Positions 10,578 through 20,999 are shown, counted from the first letter of the stretch. The stretch: DNA of 64,000 nt from Daphnia pulex (GCF_021134715.1 NC_060017.1:5394001-5458000), one strand, 5' to 3'. A program made the numbers and translations. The notes: generated by a model from the letters alone, not told the origin.

Positions 10578-11770
10578 CGCGACCCGCAAATTGAAATAAG
10601 CGGAAAAAATTTTACTTTATCGATTTAATAGCAATTATTAATATATGTATTTGGTACTTTGATTGCAACTGATGATATAAACTTTTTAAAATCTACCATT
10701 CAATTTCTTTTAATTTTTTTTTTTTTTTTTTAAATCTGCGTCAAAAATAAATTAGAAATTTTCTCAGTTGGTTTTTTACTGCCAAATGCAAAGAATTATG
10801 TATCTCTTACCACTACAAGTTATTATTAAAAATTCGGTAGTTTAATATGCCTGATATTTAAAAAAAAATATATGTGGTCGTCCTCTATAACCTCTGTCAT
10901 CAAACAGAAATGAAAACTTTTTAGACTTATGTCTTTTGATTAAAAAAAAAACTTGTTTATTTCATCACAGGAAAATGTTATTTCCGCTTAATTAATTCTC
11001 AATGCACGATTTGTTGCGCAAACCTTGAATTAATGCGGCGGAGAATTTAGAAAAAAATATTACGGTATCATTTTCAAATGCCTTCCCAAGTTTTATTATG
11101 TTGGAGATATTTAGTTATTCAATTCAATTGAATGTCAATTGAATGTCTATCATCTAAAAAAATGTGTCGAAAGCAATTTTTTTAAATAATTAGTATACCG
11201 TATAAACCCGAGCAACTCTCTTATTTTTCTTGATTCAACTCTTAAGCCTTCTATTATAATGTAATTCAATTTTCGCAACAGAATATTTTCATTCTTGGCT
11301 GTTACTGTGAACCTTTGCACGTCGGTCCAATGTCGGTTGTTGCTCTGAGATATGTAGGATTAATTAGACTGTTGTCGCAAATCCCAACTATTCCTTCGTT
11401 TCATCTATACATAGCATCTCGTCTATCAATTTTCTGTCGCTACTGGAGGAAGAAGAATTGCGAATGTCGAGATTTCCATCGGCTTCGTGACGGCATGTTA
11501 TTCACGTATTTGTTATAAAGTCAAAAAGATTGAAAGCAGTCCAATTTTCGGATCATGCTGGGGTTCACGTGCATGATTCTACCTTTCATTGGAGCATACA
11601 AGAAAACATTGAACTTCCGAACTAGCAATGAAAGTCACGGATTTTAATATAGCGAGTCAGTGAATCCAGTTTACGAAAGGTGGAATCTCAATCGAGATAT
11701 GTCGAAGCAATGTAAAATTACTAGAAAACAGGTAATTCTGAGGGAAGTTAGGACTTAGGAGTAAGAAAAA
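10578..11770. other. Spacer between cluster genes F and G
   Basis: Very AT-rich, with poly-T near 10710-10731 and A runs near 10860. The open stretch at 11315-11518 has no family signature and is not called. Confidence 0.5.
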
Positions 11771-11806
11771 AAGAGAACTCGTTTATAAAAGAAAGGACTA
11801 TGTCTG

Positions 11807-11845
11807 TATAAAAGCGAATGCGTAATGCTGATGGCTCAACAGTCT
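11807..11845 (+). promoter_or_regulatory. Core promoter of cluster gene G
   Basis: TATAAAAG at 11807 with CAACAGTCT at 11837, 30 bases downstream. An AACTCGTTT element lies at 11776-11784. A second TATA-like TTTATAAAAG at 11782 is less likely because of its distance from the initiator. Confidence 0.6.
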
Positions 11846-11903
11846 CCAATAAAAAGGCCCACAGTCCAAATACAGCTGAGCTTTTTATTTTATAGTTCAA
11901 AAA

Positions 11904-12736
11904 ATGCGTTTTGCACTTTCTGCACTGTTGGTTTTTGTGACTTGTGTAGCCGTGGCCTCTTCGAGAAATCCGGCTGGAGTGTACGGTTACCATCCATATC
12001 AGTACGCTCCATCCTATGAGCTGAACGCAGAGGCTATATACCCCCGACAGCTTATGTGGTCGATAAGCGACGTCATAACTGTGGGTTTCCCAAGACCGAC
12101 TGTGCGTGTAACAGACACAATAATATCGACTATGACTTGCACCAAGTCGGTGGCAAGAAATTGTCGCCTCTATCAAAGGCCGTTCAAACAAAGATCACCG
12201 CCCGCTAACTCTGCTGCTAAAGAAACGTAATTTTTCAATTTCCCTTATACTAGACTTGTGTCTTTTTTAAACTAACGTTTCATTTGTTCGTTCTATTTTC
12301 GCAGATTTGAAGAAGAATATGATGAAGATGAACAATTTCCTATTTCTCCTTCTGTCGTTCAAGGGTAAGAATTCTTTTGTCAGTTTTCTTTAATTTGATC
12401 ATCATCGGATTAATTCATTTATTTGATAGTGTTGAGGCTACGCAAGTACCAGGCCGAGTAGTCCGTGCAGCTGAGCCACAATATTTTGTGAATTCTCCGG
12501 CATACAAAAATTATCCGTACGGCATCGAATCCGCTTTCAACAGCGGCCCTTACAACCCTGTGGTGATGCCTTTTTACGGTTCATACCCGGTACCAGCTGC
12601 TGTTCAACGCCAACTTTTCTCCGGGATATTAACTGTAACGACAACGGTGTCGACTGTCTTGAAAATGGCCACCATCACTAAAGTGCCACGGTGCTCCAGG
12701 GCAGGTCCAATTGTGCAATGCCCGATAAATCCTTAG
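11904..12736 (+). CDS. Cluster gene G: secreted precursor, three-exon form
   Basis: Exons 11904-12226, 12305-12364 and 12430-12736, 229 aa. Middle and last exons have exactly the lengths of gene F (60 and 307), and both introns are phase 2, so F and G are a duplicated pair. Signal peptide MRFALSALLVFVTCVAVASS. Exon 1: YGYHPYQYAPSYE, IISTMTCTKSVARNC, then a basic tract (RPFKQR) instead of RRRR. The middle exon gives FEEEYDEDEQFPISPSVVQ. Exon 3 has RVVR-AAEPQ, GPYNPVVMPFYG, Thr/Val-rich sequence and CSRAGPIVQCPINP. Only two Thr-type residues precede the first Cys, so the mucin-like run is almost absent here. Confidence 0.82.
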
Positions 12737-14108
12737 CACTCTTAACCAATTTCATGTTAACAACATAACCCATATTACGCCACTATTTACTTCAACTGGT
12801 TATATTAATGTATTCGGACTCCAAATTATTCTGAAATGGTTGGATAGCGGTTGCGAGTGAATCATTTCCAAATATATTAAGTCAATTTTACATTTTGTTT
12901 TTGTTTTTCACACAAAGTAGGACGAGTGTTGAAAAGCAAAGAATGAAAAGGAAAAAATGTGCAGATTCATTCAAACTGATCAGTTTCGAGAATTCCCATA
13001 AATAGAGGTTTGATTTAATATTGAAATGCAGAACGATTCGAGTTCCCATGGGAAAACACGGCTCTATCATATCCTGATTATTTCTGCGAAGTCGTAATAT
13101 CAAAAGAATGCTAACGATATACTATGATATAACATTAGGCTGGTTTGAGAAAAGAAATCAACTCGAAAAAGGCACAATTTTTATGCGCATAATTTCTGTA
13201 ACAGAAACATAAAAAACCGACCACACTTGTTTCCATGTTGGAGAAATGCTCGAAGGCAAAAAGGGTCAAATCGTTTAACTCCTTCTCGATGAAACAGAAG
13301 ACACGCAACAAAAACCCGGAAGGCTTTTGCACATTCCGTTAACTTTATTTCCTATATAGTTATTTTCCCGCTATCGCCTTCGCGCTGGTGTGATCTGGTG
13401 TGATCTCATTTTTTTTTTTTTTTTCAAATTTGACCCGTTCCAACAAGAGGATTCGACAACAAATGACAGATGTATTTTTGGTGTGCGGCATATATTCTTT
13501 GATAAAAATGAGAGAAGCTACAGTCGATCGATCCATGTTAGACAGTCCAATTTGAATATTTACTACATGGGTCACCTGCTAAGAATAAACCTGGCCAAGC
13601 AGAACGTGGTAGGAGCACGCCAGTTGTTTTTCTTTCCTCGGCAGACACCTTACACGATAAATCTGGCATTCTATATTCCTATATTAGGTCACCGCGCAGG
13701 GTCGTTTGTTATTGGTATCACGTTCAATTTTTTCAGGTTGGCCAATAAAAGAACAGTCGACGATTTCATTACAAAAAAACTATTGGTGTGCCCTTCTGGG
13801 AAGCTAATTTACAACGCTTGAAGAATAATAGATTTCGGTGGGTTGTGGGAAATTGAGTACATGAAGCTATTTGATCGTTCATCTTAATTTGCTTTGGTAT
13901 TTGTCTCCCGATTAAGGGCAGAGGAAAGATGAAGGCGATGAACTCGCAGACGAAAACAAGTTTGATCGCCCTCCAGATCAAAACTCGAAAGAGGAAATGA
14001 GATACCTTTAGGGTTGACGTAGCTCGAGCCAAATTAAAAAAGATAACGGCCATTCACTTCATGGAGTTAAGATTTCAGTAAAAAAATATGCTGATGAATA
14101 ATAAGCTG
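12737..14108. other. Spacer between cluster genes G and H
   Basis: No supported gene. The 143-codon open stretch on the plus strand at 13390-13821 starts inside a poly-T tract, has no signal peptide or motif, and overlaps an antisense open stretch, so I do not call it. Confidence 0.5.
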
Positions 14109-14195
14109 AAAACTCGTTTGTGTTGGTATCATCGGATTGCCAGATGAAGTGCATAAAACCAACCCCAAACTCAAAGATGCTCAGTCGTCTCCGAT
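14109..14195 (+). promoter_or_regulatory. Core promoter of cluster gene H
   Basis: AAACTCGTTTG at 14109 precedes a weak TATA-like CATAAAACC at 14152. CTCAGTCGTC near 14180 is a possible initiator. This is the least typical promoter of the plus-strand set. Confidence 0.4.
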
Positions 14196-14251
14196 AAGCG
14201 CTAAACAGTTCACATCTTCTCAAGCGAAATTTAAACATCCCATTTCAAAAA

Positions 14252-15175
14252 ATGCGTTTGCAACTTCCCTTGCTCCTCGTCTTTTTGGCTTGTGCAGCTT
14301 CTCAGGCGTTCAACCCTTACGTCGGCGAGCAATATCCGTATTACTACAATAGCCCGTCGTATTATAGAGCCGACGATGCAGAAAATTTACGGCAAATGAT
14401 GTTTTCGTTGGCCTTGCCTGCGAGACAAACGACGGTGACAGTCACGACCACTGTTCGACCGACGTTCTCATTCCCAACGCTGTCGATGCCATCCCTACCG
14501 CCACTGCGGCAAACGATAACGAGCCGACTGACGACATATTCCACGATTACCTGCACCAAGTCAACCGATGTCCCTTGTCCGGCTGTTGTCAAAAAAACCA
14601 GCACGGCTGATCTTATGGCAGCAACAAGTGGGAGCCAGAAAAATACAACAGCAGTCGCTGACGTCGAGGTAGAAGAAGAGGATGACGCTGTACAGCAATT
14701 CGCCGCCGTCACTCCGACCGTCGTCCAAAAGTAAAAATTTGTTTTTAAAAATTTGATTACGTATTCATTTTCTAATTTGATTTTTTTTTTTTAATTATAT
14801 CGAAGAGTTGAGACTACAAAAGTGCCGACCCAAAAAGTTCCCAACAAGAAAGTGCCAAACCGAAAGGGCCGTGATATCGAATCGGAATTGTTGTCCTTGT
14901 TGTCTCCGGATTTCTACGACGACTATTTCGAAAATCAGCCCCATGACATCGAGTCCGCTTTTCACACCGGCCCGTACAATCCCGTTCCTCTGCCTTTTTT
15001 CAGAACGTATCAGCCATCACCTAATATTGCCCAGCTGCGCCAATCGTCGTTTTTTGCTTTACTAGGAAGTCTATTCACCGGCCGGAGCACGATAACAGTC
15101 TTTGGAATCAAAACGTCTACCTTGACACCTACTTGTTCGGTGGCCGGGCCCATTCCTCAATGTCCAAATAATTAA
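14252..15175 (+). CDS. Cluster gene H: secreted precursor, largest member
   Basis: Two exons, 14252-14730 and 14806-15175, 282 aa, phase-2 intron between ..TVVQ-K and VETTK. Signal peptide MRLQLPLLLVFLACAASQA. Exon 1 is longer than in other copies: after YPYYYNSPSYY it carries two Thr-rich tracts separated by a Pro/Leu segment (PTLSMPSLPPLRQT), then ITCTKSTDVPC. No tetrabasic site; only VVKK. The acidic spacer EVEEEDDAVQQF is in exon 1, so the separate middle exon of F and G is missing. Exon 2 begins with a duplicated heptad-like tract (KVPTQKVPNKKVPNRKGR), then ESAFHTGPYNPVPLPFF, Thr/Ser sequence and CSVAGPIPQCPNN. Confidence 0.82.
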
Positions 15176-17327
15176 TTGTTTTTTAAATTGAGACCTGGTT
15201 TAACCTGCAGGAAATTATTTATTTGAAATAGAGTAGCAGACTGGTCCGAGAGAATGACTTCCAACTGTTCAGCCAGCCATAAGAATTTTTTGTGAAACTC
15301 TCCTCTCCATTTAAAATAAACATTACACATATTTAAAAATGCCGGTGTGGCGGCAGGTCAAAAAATTGTCTTGTTGCACTTTGATACAAGGGTTTAAAAG
15401 TTCAAATATTTCCAAAAAAGTGAAGGTTTACTCACAGAAAAATTTGTGAGGTAAAAAACAAAACAAGCCTGATCTACAGTCGTTCGACAAATGAGATTTT
15501 TAGTGAAACTTGACTGAGGAAAAAACAAAACGGAGAGGGAAAACAGTGGCAGTCAACCACCTAGCTCGGGATTAAACGTACTTCGTGACTACGCAACGAT
15601 TTCTTATCAACGCCCCCAAATAGTCAAAAAGGAAGAATCAATTTGGTCCTACCTTTATGCCTGGGAAATACAGCCAGGCATCTCCAGTCGCTCCATCCAT
15701 CCGCTGAAGAGTTAAATGACACCAGCAGACGGGATAGGGTAAAAGGGTGTCCTCGTGAATACACCCACATTCACATGGGCGTACACGAGGACATTTAAAG
15801 ACAAGGGGAAAAAGAGAGATCTGTAACTCGATTTACATCAGTAGTTTTTCAAAGCAATGGGATGTTGTGTATCTAAATGAAACAAAAAATAGGTTACGAA
15901 AAATATTCAAGACAGAAACAACAAGTCAGGAAAAGTTGAAAATGAGACACTGGGTAAATCCTAAGTGTTAATAAATGGGATAATTAAAGGTTTACATGTA
16001 ATTCTCTGCATTGATGCAGGTAATAAAATTGATGCAGCATTAAAACATCTAGCATGTAACAGGTTAATGGAAGTGAAGGAAATCGTTACCCAAGCGATGA
16101 TCCTGAGATTGTTGCTGGTACAGGTTAACACCTGCACAAGTGAAACTTGCATATCTTGTGGTTAGAATGGTGGCTCTAGCCTCAAATCTGCAAAAATGAA
16201 AAAAAAGGTTACATAGTACAAACAAACTGGCATGCATTGACAGGGGGCTTGCATTGCATGTGCTAGTCAAGAACTAACATTTCACACATTTGAAACAGGT
16301 TTAACTCTTCTATTAGCTCCCTCAGTAATTGTATTTGTATAATTAGTTTTATTTACCCGCTAAACAGCATGGAGTATGACGGTTATAAAAACAAATAAAT
16401 CTATAACAAAATAAATATTGAACATTGTACAACTTCGAAATTTTAAACTTGACCAAAGCAGACGACACTTGTCCAATTTTCTTTTAATCATGCCTATCAT
16501 GGTTACGATTTTAAAAATGATTAATACGATATCGATAGAAATAAAAAATAATTAAATAAGTAAATAAAATATAAAAAAAAATAAGTTTTAGTTGAATAAA
16601 TACCATTTCTGTATATAATTCATTGATTCCCAGGTAAAACCCTTCCCCCTCGAATCGACCATTTCCCGTAAAGTGAATTTACTTGAAACAGAAAGCATCA
16701 AAATTTGATCAGCAACGAACTAAAATTGTAACACATTTAGCTCATTTTGACTTTTTTTCTATAAACGGACAGGCCCAAGGCTATTAGTCTTTGTCTCAGA
16801 TCTCAGTATAGGGTCTTATTGTGTCGGGAATCGGGATAAAAACGATACGTGAAAACCCTTTCAGTGAAAGTCTCGACTCGGAATAGACAATCCAGTTCCG
16901 CTTTCTCCCAAAGGTTGACCTTCAAAATAGTGTTTTACCATGTAACTTTAACTTGTAAGGGTTTCCACACGAAACTGGCGCTCTATCCTATTCGTTCGTT
17001 CAGGTCAACATCCTCGGGCTTCAGCCGTATCCACTAAAAATTTATAGCCTCACAACATGCAGCCACAAAGAAAAAAAAATAATTTTTTTCTTTCTAACCC
17101 TTTTCAACCATATAAGGTAATAGGTAAAAGACTAAAAGAACGCCTAGCCTTTTTTCTCGTCCTTATTTCCAATAGAAAGAATATTGCCCTTTTTTCGGAC
17201 GGCTTTTTGACAGCCAAAATTATGGAGGAAGAGGACGACCGAAACGAACCCCTTTTTTCTTTCCGCCTATTACTTTATGTTGCATTTCATAATTGCACCT
17301 CACACACAGCTTTGTGCCCCAGAACCG
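15176..17327. other. Spacer between cluster genes H and I
   Basis: No gene found in 2.1 kb. An imperfect hairpin lies at about 15748-15794. Around 16120 there is a small palindrome CAGGTTAACACCTG. The short overlapping open stretches on both strands have no family features. Confidence 0.5.
15748..15794. repeat. Imperfect hairpin, stem about 18 pairs
   Basis: TGTCCTCGTG and CACGAGGACA are perfect inverted copies; inside them TACACCCA pairs with TGGGCGTA with one mismatch, leaving a short loop (CATTCACA). It may be a small structured RNA, a remnant of a foldback element, or chance. Confidence 0.45.
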
Positions 17328-17366
17328 TATAAAAATGGCTGTGTAGAGCTCACTTTTCAACAGTGT
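17328..17366 (+). promoter_or_regulatory. Core promoter of cluster gene I
   Basis: GTATAAAAATGGCTGTGTAG (TATA from 17328) and CAACAGTGT at 17358. Nearly the same sequence stands upstream of J and K. Confidence 0.68.
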
Positions 17367-17429
17367 CTTATTCGTCGCTGCACGTTTAAAACTCATCTTA
17401 AGTCGAGCTTACTTTTGCTTCAATTCAAA

Positions 17430-18092
17430 ATGCGTCTTGCACTGTCCGTCCTTGCTGCTTTGTTGGCTTATGTCGCCGCTCAGGATCATCAGCAGCCCCA
17501 GTACATTGTCTACCGCAATCCTTACTACGGAGATGCCGTAATCAACCCAGATGAGCAACGACTTTTCTTGCCGACGACTACCACCACGACGACGTCGACT
17601 TCTACCGTGACTTGCACCAAGTCAGCCGCAGCTGCTTGTGGTGGCCGCAGACGTCGCGAACTTTTGTTTGCCGGAGAAGAGGAAGAGCAATTCCCCATTG
17701 TTCCCACAGCCGTCGAAGGGTAAAATCATATTTTCTATATCAAACATTTTTCCTATTTAAATTCATTTTTGGTTATACATTTCTGCAGAGTTGAACCCAC
17801 TCAATTATCCAGCCGAGATGCTCGCGCTGCCGATCCTCAGCAGGTGTATGTTGTGCCACCTCAGTTCGCCTACCAGCCCCAGTCTGGATTCCACAGCGGC
17901 TCTTACAACTACCGCCCTGTTGTTGTGCCTTTCTACGGCTCACAGTACCAACCTGCTCAGCGCCTTTTCTTTACTCAGATTCAATCCGCTTTGACGGTGA
18001 CCAAGACGGCAACTGCCTTCGCCATCTTTACTTCCACCTCGACTCCAGCTTGCTCAGCCGCCGGCACAATCCCCCAATGTCCAAATGCTTAA
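17430..18092 (+). CDS. Cluster gene I: small secreted Thr-rich precursor protein
   Basis: Exons 17430-17719 and 17789-18092, 197 aa, phase-2 intron of 69 bases. The start is the ATG opening the signal peptide MRLALSVLAALLAYVAAQ; an upstream in-frame start is ignored because it lies before the promoter. First half: YIVYRNPYYGD, DEQRLFLPTTTTTTT, CTKSAAAAC, then GGRRRRELLFAGEEEEQF, a tetrabasic site joined to an acidic tract. Second half: RDAR-AADPQ, SGSYNYRPVVVPFYG, QRLFFTQIQSAL, a Thr/Ser stretch and CSAAGTIPQCPNA. Exon 1 and the 3' part of exon 2 are almost base-identical to gene K, more so than to the gene J that lies between them. Confidence 0.88.
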
Positions 18093-18649
18093 TTTATTTT
18101 TAAACATTATTTAAATATGTTTGACGACCAAAGTAATGCATCTACGCAGAAACATGTTACTTGTTTATTAGTTAAATATACACACATCATAGAATAATAC
18201 GGCTTATACTTGTTCTCCATTTGATTAAAAAAAAATAATTGTTATCCCATCGGAAGCAATACATACAATTAAGCGGCAAATTTATTTTACTTTAATCTTA
18301 TTTGATATAGCAAGGTCTGCACTTGGGTCTGCAGTTCGTTGATTCCATTTCAAAATTTGATTGCTGATAGTCAACAGATTAGCCGAAATATTTGTTGAAA
18401 TATAGTTTAACAGATAAACAGATTAAACGTACGAAAATGATGTTGCCAGTCAACTTGAATGTTATTCAAATAAATGATCATTCTACTATTATTCGGCCTG
18501 ATTTTATTATTGAAATGATAAGGTAGAATAAAAAAATTACCAGATATATATATTTTCTTCATGCCGAATTTGTTATTCCATTCGAGCACTTTAAAACCAA
18601 AAAGGATTCCCTTCCATGCGCTCATGGCCATACCGGCACACCAAACCCG
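18093..18649. other. Spacer between cluster genes I and J
   Basis: AT-rich and without a gene. It contains the 3' untranslated region of I and the upstream region of J. Confidence 0.5.
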
Positions 18650-18687
18650 TATAAAAATGGCTGTCTAGGGTTTCATTTCGACAGTGT
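18650..18687 (+). promoter_or_regulatory. Core promoter of cluster gene J
   Basis: CGTATAAAAATGGCTGTCTA (TATA from 18650), then TAGGGTTTCATTTCGACAG leading into the initiator CGACAGTGT at 18679. K shares the GTCTAGGGTT and CATTTC parts. Confidence 0.68.
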
Positions 18688-18761
18688 CTTGCAGCTCACC
18701 ACCGGTTCAAGACTTCTCTTTCAGTTCCTGCCGAGCTTATACTACATTATAGAAATTTAAA

Positions 18762-19454
18762 ATGCGTCTTGCACTATCCGTCCTTGTTGCTTTGTTGGCT
18801 TACGTCGCCGCTCAAGAACAGCAGCAGCCTCAGTACGTCCCTTATGGCAGTCCTTACCAAGCTCCATTTTATGGAGACAACGCAGAACCAGCCATCATTA
18901 GCCCTGATGACCCACGACTTTTCCGCCCGACGACTACCACAACAACAACGTTGACCTCCACCGTTACCTGCACATCTTCCATCGGAACTGCTTGTGCGGC
19001 TGGCCGCAGACGACGCGGAATTTTGTTTGACGGAGAAGAAGAGCAGCAATTCCCTTTCATTGCCCCATCAGAAGTTGAAGGGTAAGAGCTCAATCGTAAT
19101 TTACTGTGGCCATTTTTACATTTGTTTCATTGTTGCAGAGTTGAACCCACCCAAGTATCCAGCCGAGAGGCTCGCGCTGCCGATCCTCAGTTGATCCTGG
19201 TTTCACCCCAGTTCGCCTACCAGCCTCAGTCTGGATTCTACAGCGATTCTTACCAATATCGCCCCGTTGCGCTGCCTTTCTACGCCCCTCGAAACCAGCA
19301 ACCAGCAGTCATTGATGATCAACGCTTTTTACTAAATAGCCTCCAATCCGCTATTACAGTCACCGTGACCTCGACTGCCTTTGCCATCACAACTTCCACC
19401 TTAAATCCAACTTGCTCTGTCGCCGGCACGATTGCCCAATGTCCAAATGCTTAA
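18762..19454 (+). CDS. Cluster gene J: small secreted Thr-rich precursor protein
   Basis: Exons 18762-19081 and 19139-19454, 211 aa, phase-2 intron of only 57 bases. Signal peptide MRLALSVLVALLAYVAAQ. Exon 1: YVPYGSPYQAPFYGD, DDPRLFRPTTTTTT, CTSSIGTAC, then AGRRRRGILFDGEEEQQF. Exon 2: REAR-AADPQ, YQYRPVALPFYAP, DDQRFLLNSLQSAI, a Thr/Ser/Val region and CSVAGTIAQCPNA. It has extra residues before the second RxFL motif compared with I and K, and its C-terminal third differs from theirs. Confidence 0.88.
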
Positions 19455-20203
19455 ATTTGGTGCAGTTCGTTTTATTGTTATTTGCTTTCATTATGAACGC
19501 GATAGAGCGGAACAAGTTATTTGTTTCCTAATTTAATACACATCTTTCAGCATCTCTCGTGTCTCTGTCTCCATCATAAAAAGTTCGTCGTACAGCAAGG
19601 AATACTGTACGGATATCAAGATGCATATTTATTTTATAAATTATAAATATTTTCAAATCGGGCGAACTTTCGTGAGCTTTAAAACGGTCAATGTTTTCCT
19701 TTCCTTAATTTTGCGCATGACCTTTTCTAACAAAATAAGGTAAGGCTTTATAAGGAGATATGCTGAGGTTAGTGCACTCGCTGAAAGGAAACGAAAAACG
19801 CCATTGGTGTATTTTTTGTTATATAACAGATTACCTATTCGCCAGCTTCCAACAACAAGCTATATCCACTGAAGCGCCTCATCTTGAATTGAAATAAATA
19901 TACTTTAACCGACTGTATTACTTCGTGTACTTACACATTCATTCACACACATATAAATAACAACAACGACAATTCCATTTCCAAGCTATGCGACATAAGC
20001 GTGGATATTCTTAGCAACATCTGTTTTTATTCCTATACATATTATCTTGTTTTAAAAAGAGTATCTTTCTTTCGAACGTAGAAAAATCTAGAGAGGAAGA
20101 GAGGATAGTTAAATTACCATACATATGCGCTCTCTTCCAACAAAGTTGTAGTTACGCCTATATATAGAAATCACGCCCTTTTTTTAAGCGGAGCCCCAAA
20201 CTG
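19455..20203. other. Spacer between cluster genes J and K
   Basis: Low-complexity AT-rich DNA with an ACACAC patch near 19945. No gene seen. Confidence 0.5.
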
Positions 20204-20242
20204 TATAAAAATGGACGTCTAGGGTTGGCATTTCAACAGTGT
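20204..20242 (+). promoter_or_regulatory. Core promoter of cluster gene K
   Basis: GTATAAAAATGGACGTCTAG (TATA from 20204) and CAACAGTGT at 20234, matching I and J in order and spacing. Confidence 0.68.
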
Positions 20243-20312
20243 TCTACAGGTCGCTGTCTGTTCGAAAACTTATTCAGACCCAGTCCAGCTTAGCACATTT
20301 CGTAAAATCAAA

Positions 20313-20999
20313 ATGCGTCTTGCACTGTCCGTCCTCGTTGTTATGTTGGCTTATGTATCCGCTCAGGAACAGCCCCAGTATGTTGTCTACCGCAGTCCTT
20401 ATCAGGCTCCTTACTACGGAGATAGCGTACAACGAGAAGTGGCGATTCCAGATGATCCACGACTTTTCCTCCCGACGACTACCACGACGACGACATCGAC
20501 TTCCACCGTGACTTGCACCAAGTCCACTGCTGCTTGTGGTGGCCGCCGCAGACGTCGCGAACTTATGTTTGCCGGAGAAGAGGAAGAGCAATTTCCCATT
20601 GTTCCCACAGCCGTCGAAGGGTATAAAACTTATCTCTTCTATCAACCAATTTTCTCTTCATTTATTATTTTGTTTGTCATACATTGCTGCAGAGTTGAGC
20701 CCACCCCAGTATCCAGCCGTGATGCTCGCGCTGCCGATCCTCAGTTGTTTGTTGTGTCACCCCAGTTGGCCTACCAACCGCAATCCACTTTCCGAAGTGG
20801 CACATTTAACTACCGCCCCGTTGCTGTGCCCTACTATGGCACACACGGCCAACCTGTCGCTGACGAGCGCCTTTTCTTCACTCAAATTCAATCTGCTTTG
20901 ACGGTGACCAAGACCGCAACTGCCTTCGCCATTTTTACTTCCACCTCGACTCCAGCTTGCTCAGCCGCTGGCACAATCGCTCAGTGTCCAAATGCTTAA
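20313..20999 (+). CDS. Cluster gene K: small secreted Thr-rich precursor protein
   Basis: Exons 20313-20620 and 20693-20999, 204 aa. The 72-base intron has GT-AG ends in the family position and phase. It is a multiple of three and contains no stop in frame, so an unspliced message would code a 228-aa protein with a hydrophobic insert (residues such as FSSFIILFVIHCC). Signal peptide MRLALSVLVVMLAYVSAQ. Exon 1: YQAPYYGD, DDPRLFLPTTTTTTT, CTKSTAAC, GGRRRRRELMFAGEEEEQF (five Arg). Exon 2: RDAR-AADPQ, FNYRPVAVPYYG, ERLFFTQIQSAL, Thr/Ser and CSAAGTIAQCPNA. Confidence 0.88.
   Translation: MRLALSVLVVMLAYVSAQEQPQYVVYRSPYQAPYYGDSVQREVAIPDDPRLFLPTTTTTTTSTSTVTCTKSTAACGGRRRRRELMFAGEEEEQFPIVPTAVEGYKTYLFYQPIFSSFIILFVIHCCRVEPTPVSSRDARAADPQLFVVSPQLAYQPQSTFRSGTFNYRPVAVPYYGTHGQPVADERLFFTQIQSALTVTKTATAFAIFTSTSTPACSAAGTIAQCPNA

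Noticed and set aside
11748-12191. 147-codon open stretch antisense to gene G
   Set aside because: It overlaps the promoter and first exon of a well-supported gene and has no protein-like features.
13390-13821. 143-codon open stretch on the plus strand
   Set aside because: It begins inside a poly-T tract, has no signal peptide or motif, and overlaps an antisense open stretch. The composition is that of AT-rich spacer.
17525-17707. Val-rich frames such as VVVVVV on the strand opposite the cluster genes
   Set aside because: They are the reverse complement of the ACN repeats coding Thr; the same artefact recurs at genes B, D, E, J and K.
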